NCBI GenBank assembly: GCA_964409685.1
Contig: CAYPEJ010000016.1
Location: forward strand, 1-64,000
Direction: 5' to 3'
Length of the DNA: 64,000 nucleotides
From: Clostridium_AI sp964409685
GTDB lineage: Bacteria; Bacillota; Clostridia; Lachnospirales; Lachnospiraceae
Part shown: positions 43,187 through 54,500 of the stretch, piece by piece
Layout of the letters: each line of letters opens with the position of its first letter
Numbering within the stretch: the stretch's first letter is position 1
Notes under the pieces: generated by a model
What the model was told of the DNA's origin: nothing
The model's input: only the letters and a program-made list of their open reading frames with translations
The model's database searches: none
Made by a program: the position numbers and the translations under genes

Positions 43187-43628
43187 ATTTACATATAATA
43201 ACGAAGTTATATGTATGATAGGTATAATGTCGGTTTTGGATCATATTGGTGAGATGAGTTATGGAAAGATTATGATTCTAACACCATTGATATTTAATAA
43301 CAGAATAGTCAAATGGCTTAATAAGAACACAGTTGTCAGAAGTTTTGATGAGTTTAGATTGAAACAAATAGCCGCTATTACTGATTTTAATAAACAATAC
43401 TATAACTATTTAACACTATCAGTTAATACTTTGGTTATTCTAGCAGAATTAGATTTTATTGAATTAGCACCAGATGTGGTTAAACTTAAGAAAAAATTAA
43501 TTGATAATGCAGATGTACATATGTTAGGAAATAGAGTTAAAGCTATAATAAAAATAGCACCAAAATTAGTTAATATTATTAATGAAAAAGAGGAAAAAAT
43601 ATATTCACAATTAGGGGTGGAGTTATGA
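43173..43628 (+). CDS. ABC-three-component system middle component
   Basis: A 151-residue mostly helical protein without known motifs (YNNEVICMIGIMSVLDHI, then ILTPLIFNNRIVKWLN and LILAELDFIEL-like segments). Size, position between an effector and a DUF3732-type ATPase, and overlaps with both (14 and 4 bases) fit the small middle component of ABC-3C systems, thought to bridge the effector and the ATPase. Sequence alone would not identify it. There is no signal peptide or membrane helix. Translation is coupled on both sides. Confidence 0.7.
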   Translation: MTENKFTYNNEVICMIGIMSVLDHIGEMSYGKIMILTPLIFNNRIVKWLNKNTVVRSFDEFRLKQIAAITDFNKQYYNYLTLSVNTLVILAELDFIELAPDVVKLKKKLIDNADVHMLGNRVKAIIKIAPKLVNIINEKEEKIYSQLGVEL

Positions 43629-45481
43629 GATTTTATTATAAAAAAGTTATATTATGGATGCGGAATGGTAATGTTCGAGAACTTTCTTTTGAACCTAACA
43701 AGGTGAATATAATAACAGGTGGAAGTGAGACTGGAAAAACAGCTATAGCAGCAATCATTGATTATTGTTTTTTCGCAGATAGAAACATTAAAATAGCTGA
43801 AGAATATATTAATGAAAATGTCGAATGGTATGGAGTTAAATGTTCCATAAATGATAATGATATTACTATTGCAAGAAGAAGATTAGATAACAAAAAACCA
43901 TCATCAGATTACTATTTTTCAATAATTGGTGAAGAGCCAGAAATGCCAACAGTCAATGCAAGTGAGAAAGAAATAAAGAAATATATTAACGAGCAGTTTC
44001 GTATAAATGATAATGTTGTTGTACCTTATGGCGGGAAAAAGATTATGGCTGGAAGTAAAATATCAGTTAAATACTTTATGCTATTTAATAGTCAAGGATA
44101 CGAGACAATTGATAGTAGCGATGTTTTTTTTGATAAACAAACAGATGTCTTGTATCAGGAAGCATTGGAGAGAACTTTTGATATGGCATTGGGGATATCT
44201 TCGGAGAAAGATGTGCTTGTCGAGGAAGAACTTAATAAAAAGAAACATCAACTTGCCAGATATGAAAAAAAAGAAAAAATAATGAAAACAGAGAGTGATA
44301 ATTTTGAACGTGAAAAAATAGACATAATAATCCGGGCAAAAAAATTGGGATTGGTTCCAAGTGAAGCAGATGATTATGATCATATTCTTGATTACTTATA
44401 TTCTTTACTAGATGATACTAATAAGGAGTATATAGTTAAAGACAACAACGTACTTGATAAATTATTACTTGAAGAGAGGCAAATAAAAAGACAGATAAAA
44501 AGTATTCACAATTTTACAAATGAAAAGAAGAAATATATAGAGTTAAATGAAAAGAAAGCGGATAGTCTTAAACCAATTGCATATATATGTGAAAAATATG
44601 GGGAATTAATTAATCATCCTGCGGTAGAGACTATATTGGATAATTTAGATGAAAATTTAAAAGAATTGACTGAAAAGACTAAATCTATGAAAAAAAATGA
44701 TTTTGGTTTAGACAGTGAACTTGTAAAATTGAATGAACGCTTAGATGGTATCAGAACTGAAAAAGAAAAGTTAATGGTAAAAGAAGAGAATATAGGAATA
44801 AGAGAGCAGTATATGTTTTTGGGTGAAGTTAAGACTAAATTAGATTTGTTCCAAAAAAAGTATGATGAAATCAGTTATGTTGACAAAATTAATGATTTAA
44901 AAGATGATATTACAAAATTAGAGCGGATACAGGTTGCTAATAAAGATAAAAGAGAAGCTATAATACGAACGATTGAGAGTAATTGCAAATTATTAAAGGA
45001 TCGTTGTAAAAAGGCATTGGAAACATATGTTTCGTATGATCCAATTTTCAATTATCGTGAGAAAAGACTTGAACTTTTAAATCCGAAAAATGCACAAATT
45101 GCTAGTGTAGTTGGTAGTAGTTCGAATTATATGTTTTTACATTTATTTTTAATATTATCAATACACATGGTTGTATTAGCACAAAAAGTACAATATATAC
45201 CTGCGTATATAATACTAGATCAACCAAGTAAACCGTATTATGACAATGATAATGAAAAGTTTAGAGATCGGGAAAAAATAACTACAGCAATACAGTTACT
45301 TAATGATTTTATTGATATCGTTAATAAGGAATATAAGACGAATTTTCAATTTATTGTGTTTGAACATATACCTAAAGATATATGGAATAATATGGATAAC
45401 GTGCATTTGGTTGAAGAATTTACTAATAAAAATAAATTAGTTAGAAAGCAAGATGAATTAAGTCCAAAAGATAGAATGTAG
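43625..45481 (+). CDS. DUF3732-type SMC-like ABC ATPase of the ABC-3C system
   Basis: A 618-residue ATPase. The N-terminus LSFEPNKVNIITGGSETGKT contains Walker A at residues 32-39 and is followed by AIIDYCFFADRNIKI and VEWYGVKCSI, the characteristic DUF3732 start. A coiled coil spans about 195-480, interrupted near the middle as in SMC/Rad50 hinges. The C-terminal head has VVGSSSNYMFLHLFLILSIH in the signature region and ILDQPSKPYY, a Walker B with Asp532-Gln533 in place of Asp-Glu, as usual in this family. It should sense DNA or nucleoprotein structure and trigger the effector. GGGTGGAG precedes the ATG. Confidence 0.82.
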   Translation: MRFYYKKVILWMRNGNVRELSFEPNKVNIITGGSETGKTAIAAIIDYCFFADRNIKIAEEYINENVEWYGVKCSINDNDITIARRRLDNKKPSSDYYFSIIGEEPEMPTVNASEKEIKKYINEQFRINDNVVVPYGGKKIMAGSKISVKYFMLFNSQGYETIDSSDVFFDKQTDVLYQEALERTFDMALGISSEKDVLVEEELNKKKHQLARYEKKEKIMKTESDNFEREKIDIIIRAKKLGLVPSEADDYDHILDYLYSLLDDTNKEYIVKDNNVLDKLLLEERQIKRQIKSIHNFTNEKKKYIELNEKKADSLKPIAYICEKYGELINHPAVETILDNLDENLKELTEKTKSMKKNDFGLDSELVKLNERLDGIRTEKEKLMVKEENIGIREQYMFLGEVKTKLDLFQKKYDEISYVDKINDLKDDITKLERIQVANKDKREAIIRTIESNCKLLKDRCKKALETYVSYDPIFNYREKRLELLNPKNAQIASVVGSSSNYMFLHLFLILSIHMVVLAQKVQYIPAYIILDQPSKPYYDNDNEKFRDREKITTAIQLLNDFIDIVNKEYKTNFQFIVFEHIPKDIWNNMDNVHLVEEFTNKNKLVRKQDELSPKDRM

Positions 45482-45545
45482 AGCATTGAGGTGGTGTTTT
45501 ACAATGCAATGAAGGATAGTATAATTTGATAAATAAAAATAAGAA

Positions 45546-45600
45546 TTGACCGAGCTCTTTAGAGCGAGGGATGACAATTGAACGTAAGTTCAATTGTATG
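45546..45600 (+). ncRNA. Short structured element after the ABC-3C operon
   Basis: Two hairpins are close together: GCTC (45554-45557) with GAGC (45562-45565), and a perfect 10-bp stem, ACAATTGAAC (45574-45583) and GTTCAATTGT (45588-45597), with a GTAA tetraloop. There is no U-run. It lies 40 bases before the next ribosome site, so it may be a leader element or a DNA site. I do not recognise it as a known RNA class. Confidence 0.35.
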
Positions 45601-45638
45601 GGCATTAAGAAAAAATAGAATTTATAAGAAGGGAAAAT

Positions 45639-46088
45639 ATGAAAGCATTATTGGTTATAGATATTCAAAAGTCATATATTTCAAAGTATGAAACCGATAT
45701 AGTACAGAAAATCAATGAGCGAATAAACGAAGCTCAAAAGCACAGGTATGATATTGTATATATAAAGAATACGAAGAAGCTTCGCAGCGGAACAGTCACA
45801 GATGAGTTTGCGGATGAACTCTTTCTTGCATCAGATAATGTGTTTTGTAAAGATCAGGCAGATGCCTTTTCATCTGAAGAATTGATTTCATATCTTAAAT
45901 CAAAGAGTATTTCCGAGATAGAAATGATAGGTGTAGATGGAAATTTGTGTATCAATGCAAGTGCAAAGGGTGCAGTGAAGTGTGGTTTCTTTGTTTCTAT
46001 TCTATTGAGTTGTGTAGGTGTATCTAACTTGCCACGATTTGAAAAAACAAAAGAAAACCTTGAAAAAATAGGGGTAATACTAAGGTAA
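45639..46088 (+). CDS. Isochorismatase-family cysteine hydrolase
   Basis: A 149-residue protein, somewhat short for the family (about 160-220). The catalytic triad fits Asp7 in LLVIDIQKSYI, a lysine in the VYIKNTKKLRSG region or later, and Cys in VDGNLCINASAKGAVKCGF. Members hydrolyse amides such as nicotinamide or N-carbamoyl compounds, or isochorismate. The substrate here is unknown. AGAAGGGA lies before the ATG. It is a single gene between the ABC-3C operon and a run of acetyltransferases. Confidence 0.78.
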   Translation: MKALLVIDIQKSYISKYETDIVQKINERINEAQKHRYDIVYIKNTKKLRSGTVTDEFADELFLASDNVFCKDQADAFSSEELISYLKSKSISEIEMIGVDGNLCINASAKGAVKCGFFVSILLSCVGVSNLPRFEKTKENLEKIGVILR

Positions 46089-46333
46089 AGAATTAGATAA
46101 ATCCCAATTTGTCGAGATGATATAGTACATATTTATATATAATTAGATTAATATGCAAAAAGGTGACTTACAAGTGAGCTTTATGTTACAGTAATTATGT
46201 AAGTTATTTGAGGTATATCACGAAAATAGTCTCTGTGATACACATATGATACACTTTAATCGTGGAACATATGGAAAATGGAGAAAAAATGAAGGGTGGA
46301 TTAAACTTAACGTCATTTAAGAGGTGTTGTAAA

Positions 46334-46846
46334 ATGAAATGCAAAATAAGAAAATGGAAGCTATCAGATGCAAAAGATTTAGCGGTAGCTTGTTCTAATA
46401 GAAAAGTACAGGATAATCTTAGGGACGGATTACCATATCCGTACACAGAGCAAGACGGTGTAGATTACATTTCTGCTATGCTTTCCGCAGATGAAAATGA
46501 AACATTTGCGTTTGCTATTATGGCAGATAATAAAGTGGTTGGCAGTATTGGAGTTTTTCGGCAAGGAAACATACATAGGCAGACTGCTGAATTGGGGTAT
46601 TATATTGCAGAAGAATACTGGGGCAAGGGGATCACGACCGAGGCCGTAAAACAGATTTGTGAGTATGTTTTTGATAAGAGCGATATTATCCGCATTTATG
46701 CAGAACCGTTTGCATACAATGCAGCGTCTTGTAGAGTGCTTGAAAAAGCAGGATTTCAGTATGAGGGTACATTGAGAAGCAATGCTGTCAAAAATGGTAA
46801 AGTTATCGACATGAAAATGTATTCTTTATTGAAAGCAGAAATATAA
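46334..46846 (+). CDS. GNAT acetyltransferase (RimJ/RimL-like)
   Basis: A 170-residue N-acetyltransferase. Key features are the strand VVGSIGVFR, the acetyl-CoA loop ELGYYIAEEYWGKGITTEAV, and the C-terminal NAASCRVLEKAGFQYEGTLRS typical of RimJ/RimL-type enzymes. The substrate is unknown. ATG 46334 is preferred over an upstream in-frame 46262 because AAGAGGTG sits before it and the protein then begins at the GNAT fold. Confidence 0.88.
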   Translation: MKCKIRKWKLSDAKDLAVACSNRKVQDNLRDGLPYPYTEQDGVDYISAMLSADENETFAFAIMADNKVVGSIGVFRQGNIHRQTAELGYYIAEEYWGKGITTEAVKQICEYVFDKSDIIRIYAEPFAYNAASCRVLEKAGFQYEGTLRSNAVKNGKVIDMKMYSLLKAEI

Positions 46847-46969
46847 TAGGTTTCAAGTGAATATATAAGTTGAAAAAGTAGGTAGCTATGAAAGTTATTT
46901 TTTAGTGATAAAAGTGGCCTTCATAACTGATATTTTCATAATTCCTAAATATCAAATAAGGAGCGAAAA

Positions 46970-47500
46970 ATGATAATTGAAACAGAAAGACTAATATTAA
47001 GGGAATATACCCTTGAGGATTTTGATGCACTATTTGAAATAATGTCAGACCCAGAAACTATGCAACACTATCCGAAACCTTTTGACAAAGAACGTACAAA
47101 AGGCTGGATTGAATGGAATCTTCAAAATTACAAAGAATATGGATTCGGTTTATGGGCTGTTGTTTTGAAGGAAACAGGTGAGTTCATAGGTGATTGTGGA
47201 ATTACAATTCAAAATATTGATGGAGAATTACTTCCAGAAATAGGATATCATATTCACAAGAAATATTGGAGAAGAGGATTTGGCAGTGAAGCAGCGAAAG
47301 CGGCTAGGGATTGGGCATTTGAAAATATGGAATATGATTGTTTGTATTCCTATATGAAATATACAAATATAGGTTCATATTCTACTGCGATTGCAAATGG
47401 TATGAAGAAAGTAAAAGAATATGAAGATGAAAAGAATAAAATTTCGTATGCCTATGCGATAACACGCGAAGAATGGAAAGTACTTAAGGAACAAAATTGA
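46970..47500 (+). CDS. GNAT acetyltransferase
   Basis: A 176-residue protein. ETERLILREYTLEDFDALFEIMSD is the usual RimJ/RimL-type start, followed by IGDCGITIQNIDGELLPEIGYHI and KKYWRRGFGSEAAKAARDWAF (acetyl-CoA loop), and YTNIGSYSTAIANGMKKVKEY. AAGGAGCG precedes the ATG. It is the second of three unrelated-sequence acetyltransferases in tandem. The substrate is unknown. Confidence 0.9.
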   Translation: MIIETERLILREYTLEDFDALFEIMSDPETMQHYPKPFDKERTKGWIEWNLQNYKEYGFGLWAVVLKETGEFIGDCGITIQNIDGELLPEIGYHIHKKYWRRGFGSEAAKAARDWAFENMEYDCLYSYMKYTNIGSYSTAIANGMKKVKEYEDEKNKISYAYAITREEWKVLKEQN

Positions 47501-47555
47501 AAAGAATGTCAATGTTGTAATGGTCGATAAATTCGATTTCAAAGGGGAATTATCT

Positions 47556-48011
47556 ATGGATATTGAATACAGAATGGCAGATATAAATGATGCAGAACTG
47601 CTTATAAATATCTATAATGCATCATTTTATAGTGATTATGTCAAATACGGCGAATGTCCTGCGTATGGTAAAACAAAAGAAATAATGGAGAAATCCATAA
47701 TAGAGTATCCTAAATTTATTATTTTATGTGAAGGTAAAGCTGTTGGGGCTCTTTCTTGTAAGGAGATAGAAAAAGGTATATATGATATTGGCTGCTTATG
47801 TGTAATTCCGGAATATCAAGGAATGGGAATCGGCACCAAGTCATTTCAATTTGCATTATCCTACTACGAAGATTGGGAGAAGTTCACACTGATTACACCA
47901 GCAGATAAAGAAGAAAATATACGATTTTATACAGAAAAATGTGGATTTCATATAGAGTCCGCTGAAATGGACGGTAATGTTAAAGTAGTACGATTTTTAA
48001 AAGAAAGATAA
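47556..48011 (+). CDS. GNAT acetyltransferase
   Basis: A 151-residue protein starting MDIEYRMADINDAELLINIY, with the acetyl-CoA loop CVIPEYQGMGIGTKSFQFAL and a final ENIRFYTEKCGFHIESAEM. ATG 47556 is preferred to 47520 because AAAGGGGAA precedes it. It starts 55 bases after the previous acetyltransferase and is followed closely by a small membrane protein. The substrate is unknown. Confidence 0.87.
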   Translation: MDIEYRMADINDAELLINIYNASFYSDYVKYGECPAYGKTKEIMEKSIIEYPKFIILCEGKAVGALSCKEIEKGIYDIGCLCVIPEYQGMGIGTKSFQFALSYYEDWEKFTLITPADKEENIRFYTEKCGFHIESAEMDGNVKVVRFLKER

Positions 48012-48048
48012 ATGATAAGTTGTGCGGAGATAATGGAGGACGATGCTT

Positions 48049-48387
48049 ATGTCAGAAATAATTATTTGTGTAATCATTTACTTGGCTGTAGCAATTTTTA
48101 TGTTAGGAATCGGAATTGTACAAGTAAAAAGCAAGGTGCCGGTAGGCTTCTATACAGGGGAAGTTCCACCAAAGGAAAGCGAGATAACCGATGTGAGAGC
48201 ATGGAATGTAAAACATGGAATCATGTGGATTCTATATAGTGTTATTATTCTAGTTTCCGCTGGAGTTAGTTTTCTGATAGGAGACAGCCTATGGAATCTA
48301 ATACCAATGTGCGGTGGAATTATTGTACCAGTTATCATAATGATAATATATCATCATAAATTGTGTGATAAGTACTTAATAAAATAG
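48049..48387 (+). CDS. Small membrane protein, function unknown (SdpI/DUF3784-like)
   Basis: A 112-residue protein with three membrane helices: residues about 3-25, 60-80 and 85-105. Between helices 1 and 2 is a conserved-looking segment, KVPVGFYTGEVPP, typical of small Firmicutes membrane proteins of the DUF3784/SdpI-like group, some of which give immunity to toxins. ATG 48049 fits the GGAGG ribosome site better than 48043. It ends the acetyltransferase cluster ahead of a terminator. Confidence 0.65.
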   Translation: MSEIIICVIIYLAVAIFMLGIGIVQVKSKVPVGFYTGEVPPKESEITDVRAWNVKHGIMWILYSVIILVSAGVSFLIGDSLWNLIPMCGGIIVPVIIMIIYHHKLCDKYLIK

Positions 48388-48454
48388 GACGGAAATCAGA
48401 CCTATAAGGTATAAAAGTATTGTTGGCAATGATTAATGTGTCTAACAGAAAGTC

Positions 48455-48483
48455 GTCGCGCTAAAAGTAGCGCGACATTTTTT
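48455..48483 (+). terminator. Terminator before the giant surface protein gene
   Basis: GTCGCGCTA (48455-48463), an AAAG loop, the perfect complement at 48468-48476, then T6 at 48478-48483. Confidence 0.92.
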
Positions 48484-48598
48484 GTTTCCATAAACTGATA
48501 AATAATTCAATAACATATAGAAAAGCCTCCCATTTTATGATAGACTTTACATATAAATGAAAAAAACGGAAGGTGACAGAGATAGGAGGTTATAATAC

Positions 48599-51500
48599 AT
48601 GAATAGAAAATTATTCATGAAAAATCTGCATAAACGTTTACTTGCTAGTTTGTTAGCGATAACGTTATCAGTACCAGCACAAAGTGTACCACTGTTTGCA
48701 TCTGGCATAAATGAAACAGATAAAGAACAAGTACATTATAACCAGGCAATTGTAGATGAGTTACAGAAATTATGTACCAATGGAGAAAATGCAACAGACA
48801 TTTTAGATGAACTTCGTAAACAGGGCATTGTAGATGAAACAGGTGCCCCAGTAGAACATGGTACTTTTAATGTGAATGGCAAGAAGATGACAGAAGAAGA
48901 GTTTACAAAAGAAGCCAGAAAGCAAAAAACAGGAAAAGTCTGTGTAGATGGCAATGAGGTTACTTGGGAAGAAATCAATCGTCTTTTGACACTTAAGGAA
49001 TCTTTAAAACAACTTAATGATTTCATGGGTGAAGAGGTCGAGATAAACGAAAGTAATCAAGATGAGTATATTGCAAGTGCAATGTCCCTAAAACAGCAGC
49101 TTGAAGAAGGTAATGTACTAGTTTATGATGATCCAACAGGAAGTACATATGGAGCAGGAATTAGTCATCAGGCAAGAGTCAGAATACAACCAGACAGGAC
49201 AAGTATTGACGAAACTGGAAATGAACAGACGATTGACGTTACTGTTAGTCTGATAACAAAGCAAAGTGTGCCTGTAACGTTACATTATCAGACAGTTTCA
49301 GGTTCAGCTTCGGCTGAAGGAAGCGGTACCGTAACAATTCCAGCAGGAGAAACAACAACTAGTTTTTCTGTTAAGTATCATGGCTCTAACGTAAAACGAA
49401 AGGGAGATAGTGTATTTTACATAGAGTGTAATGGTGTTGAAAATGCACTTATTGACAATGGAGCTTCCTATGGAAAAAATATTACAATTCCTATTACAGT
49501 GAAGAAGAATGATGAGTTTATATATGAACATAATGTCTCAGGAAAAGTATCGGTTTCTTCTGATAGAACAGAGAGGACATGGACAGAACATAAGAAGATA
49601 GATATTTTTCATTGGTTTGACGAAAAACACACAGAATACACATATCATAAATATATCACTTGCAAGTTAACATACGATGATATTAAAGGATACATTAATA
49701 CTTGGCCTGATAATTATTATCGGTTCACATATAATGGTAATCCTTCGTATAGTGCGGGTGGTGTATCATCTTCTGGTCCAGGATCTCTGGTAAAAGAACA
49801 TGGAAGAGTGACTCTTCCAACAGATTCCGTCTGGTCGTATACAACACATGCCTCAAAAGTGGATTACGACTATAGTTATGTTGGTGGAATTTCTTCCAAT
49901 ATGTACATAAAAGAAGTGCATGAAAGAATTAACTTAACGAAATTAAACATACCAAGTGGTACATTCTACGTAGGACAATCCATACCAATTACAGCTACCT
50001 TTGATGAAAATATGAGCATAGATGATTCTATTAAGTTAACGATGACAGATGGTACCGTCTTAACACCAGTTGAAGCAGGAACTGTTGGAAATAGTTGTAC
50101 TTTCCTATATCAAGTTCCTGAGGTTCCAAGTGGTAATATTCCTAATATCAGTGAACTATCCTTGCATGGAACAAAATCGTACAGTAATGATACACTAATA
50201 ATTGTAGGACAGGAGCAAGATAATACTGCGTTTAATCTAGAGTTATTATCAAATAATTCACCAGAAACAATTATGATTTCTAATAATCAATGCTATTTAC
50301 GTTATTATAAGGATGCAAGCTTTTCAAATGTTGAGGTTAGCATTGATGATCAAAAACCAGGGAGCCAGTGGGTTACAGAAGTTGTTACTGTGAATCAAGG
50401 AGGAGATGGCATCTTTCGTAAATGGATTCAAAGCAACTGCGAACCAATTGATTCATTGGATTTAACAGCAAGAAAGGACTTAAAAACTGGTAAAAAGGTG
50501 CAAGAGGCATTAAAAGGAACCCCATATGCTGTATATGCTGATGAGGAAACATATTCAATCTCTGAATATGTAAAATCCATGTATTTATCCGTAGATGGTG
50601 GGGTTACTCGTGTACCCCTTTATGTGGTTGCACAGAACGGCTCCACAACAGAAACGAACGAAATTCCAGTTGCTCTTATCGCATATTATAGAGCATCGCT
50701 TAATACTGGTACGGAACCACGTATAGACGCAGCAGAACTCTTTATGGATCCAGACATTGGAAGTACATATGATTATATAAAAGAGGAAAATGAGGCCGAT
50801 CTAATGTTCAGCCAGACAAGTAGAGGCGTTGTTGTACCACAGTTCTATGAAGTAAAGAATGCAGTCTTTGCTTATCCAGGTGCAGCAACAATCGATTACT
50901 ATAATGAAAATCCATTTTTCTCAAACTGGGAGAGTCTTGTAGACGATCCTAAAAAACTTGTAAGTTATCATTTGGATTATGATGGTGACTTAAATCATAT
51001 TGTTACAAGTGGAAGAGATAATCCACTTTATGTGGATAGTACGGAAAAAGCAGATGTTCATCAATCTGTGAATAAAAAGGATGAAAAAGAGAACAATCTT
51101 ATTTTGACTTTAAAAGAGGCATCCATAGAAGACGATACAGCTGCCATAACAACAGAACAGTATGAAATGGAAGACTCTTTAATTACAAATCCATTCCGGA
51201 TGGAAACAGATGAATTAGGATTTGTCGCAAGATTTAATAGTAGTGAAGACTTTTCTTTCTATGGAACTGATAACTTAATATGGGTAAGTTCCGATGAAAG
51301 TATCGCAAATGTTAGATATCCAGAGAAGTTTAAAGGAGAAAAGGCAGCAACTTATGGCGCAGACCATACAGCACCGATAGAAATTGTTCCTACAGGAAAA
51401 GTAGGTAAAGTATATTTCACATTATACGCTTTAAATGATGGATTTGATGGTTATACACCAGTAGAGGTCTGCCGTAGTGTGACGCTTTTCTGTGAACCAG

Positions 51501-54500
51501 GTAAGGAACCATACTTAAGAATTCCTTCTGCTAATGGTACAGTAGCTTCCTTAAGCTGTAATCAAAACGAAAGTCTTGATGTATGTTTTAGCAGCAACTT
51601 AACGAAACAAAATGCAGAAGAAGCAGAAAAGCTATCAAGTTTAGATAAATATCTGTTACCGAACTATCCAACCGCATTTACAATGGAAGTATATGAAACG
51701 GATTTTGCGGGGAGGCCAGCAGGGGAACCAGTTTATACAGATACTGTAATATCAACCAATAATAAAACAATTGGTAAGATGACGATTCCACAAGGAATTC
51801 TTACGAAGATATCCAGAAGTGCAGAAGCAGTATATACAGTAAAAATATCAGCAGAAAGCTTAAGAGCCTATGGAACAGAGAATGGTTTGGTACAAAAAAG
51901 GGAACTTATCACTGCTGTAGCAAATATTACAGTATTACCTAATCCACCAAGTCTGAAACTTGGAAAACTAGAAAGTTATAGTATCCTAGATAACAGCAAA
52001 CTGCCAATTACTTATGAATTAGAAACTAATGGGGCAACACTAGCTGCAACAAGCCTTACAATAATCGATTCAGATGGAAATACGGTGCTTTCGAAAGCAT
52101 TAAAACAAGGCAAGAATACAATAACATGGAAGCCAGAAAAAATAGAGGATCAATTAAAGAAAACATATGTTGTAAAAGCAAGTATTCAGGCGAAGAGTGG
52201 AGATACACCAACGCTGGATAGTTATGTGGTCTATGTATATAATCATGAAGCACTTGATATTTTAGTAGATGCAGTAGATGGAAAAAATGTAGCAGGAGAG
52301 ACGGATGTTGATAAAGTTACATTGGATAACCATAAGAAAGTAAAATCCTTAATCAGTAAAGATGGACAAACGCTTTCATTACGTGACAATAAAATCTCTC
52401 TTCATGATTTGGCAAAAGATATTAATCTTGCATCCATGATAAGTATTAATTATGGAGATTATGTTTGGGGACAGATATCGGATCAGATTAAATGGGATGT
52501 AGCTAAAGATACTAAGGACAAAAATGATAAACAAAATCAAGAAGCTATAGCTACTACACTTAATTATTCCCAAGGTGGAGCTTATTCCAATATTAACTCT
52601 TATAGTTATGTAAGTTATTCACCTAGCGAAAACTTTATGGCTGTCAGCACACAGGATGGAAAAGCGGTAATTACAGCAACACATGCTCGTACTGGAATGA
52701 AGAGCAGTATTAAAGTTACGTCAAAAACGTTAAAGAATCAGCTGTATTTATTTAAGTTTTTACCAGAGCAGAAGACAAAAATGGAATACAAAAATGGCGA
52801 TGGAAAAGAATGTGTCATGTATTCCGATGAGAATGGAGAACTTGCTTTATATGAAGAAACTGGTATCGCAAGTGACATTCATTTGTATTCGGAAAATGAT
52901 TCAGAAAGCTATATTGGAACCATTGTCTACAAAGATATCCTATCAGGAGAGCAGGATTTAAGTAAACTTCAGTATTATCCAGTAAATAACTATATGCTCC
53001 GTTCCCTTTCAAAAGTAAATATTTATGTAACAGATGAAAAAGGAGCTCCATATGCCAATAAAGAGCTTTGGATACGTGGAGGAGTCTATAAGAATGAAGA
53101 ATACTGTTATGCTGCTAACCTTGGTCCTAACAGAGGACATTTAGGAGATGGAAAACAAGATCAAATATTTACAACGGATAATAACGGTGCAATTACAGTT
53201 TATTTTGACGCAAGCCAGTTTTTTAGCTTAAGTGAAGAAACAATAGCAGATCGTATGATACAGCCAGACGATTATATCTTATATAATTTTGAGATAAAGT
53301 TCCAGCCCAATGACCAAGTAGATAAAGTGAAGACAGCTTATGAACCACAGATGGTTCATGTTAGCTCGGAGCTAAATCCGTATAATGTACTTAATGACTG
53401 CAATGCTTATGTGCAAGCGCGTGTGGTAAAAACAGGGGCAAATACTCCAGTAATCAATAGTCAGTTATATTGCCAGTGTGAAGAATCAGGAACCATTGGT
53501 GACGTAACGAACATCTACGGCTACAAAGGGGCAATTGGATTAAGTAAACATTATCCACAAGCTATTATTAGTACAGAAACGCTAATGTGGGGAGAATCCG
53601 TTGAGACAGAGCCTTACATTTATAAAGATAGAGATGGTCGGGAAATATCATATGGCATTGCACTTAGTGAAATAGATAAGAATAAATACAAATTAAACTA
53701 TGCGAATGAGTATGGTGCAGAGTTTGCAAATCAGACAAGTAAAGTAGTTACATATCCATTTGCAGATATGCCGGTAGTGGAATCTACATGGAATTTGAAA
53801 AAGAATTCCATCAATAATGAGATACCACAAAATAAAGTGGTTTCACTTCAAGTGGAAATGTATAAAGACGCAAACGTTCTAAAGGAAATGGTCAATGATT
53901 TCCGATGCACAACCAAAACAAACGAAGAACCAATCAATAAAGAAGTGAAAGATGATTTACAGGAATTATTGGATTCTATCAGTAAAAATATGGATTGGGC
54001 AGGCTCTTTATCATCTCAGATAAATAAAGACAATTTATTTAAATATGCAAACAAAGGGTTAAAAGAATTAGTCAGTGCGACTGGTTTACCATTAGAGGTA
54101 CAACTTTCACCAACAAAAGATCCAAGATGTTTCCATGTAATGGTTACAATGGGAAATACATTGGCGGATTATTATAGCGGTACAGAAGTTTATGAAAATA
54201 AAGATGGTGAGATTCAAGATACTTATGAGGAGGAGCATTTAAAGGGTTCTATAGTCACTGATGAGGAGAAAAAATCTCATTCAAATGAAAAATTTGCAGA
54301 GGAATACGGAATAACAAATAATGGTGGTAAGTACACTGCAAAGCATATAGATAATAGTGAAACTAAAAATATTTTCAAGAAGCTTTGGAACAAGGGTAAA
54401 GATAAAGTTGCAGATGAGGTAATGAGCTATAAACGACAGGGAGCTCAGGCTAAAGCAAAACAAAATTACACGAAAGAGATTGGTAAGGCAAAGGCAACTT

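Noticed and set aside
45546..45600. Integron attC site before the acetyltransferase genes
   Set aside because: No paired R/L core sites around the hairpin, no integrase, and the following genes have their own ribosome sites and variable spacing.
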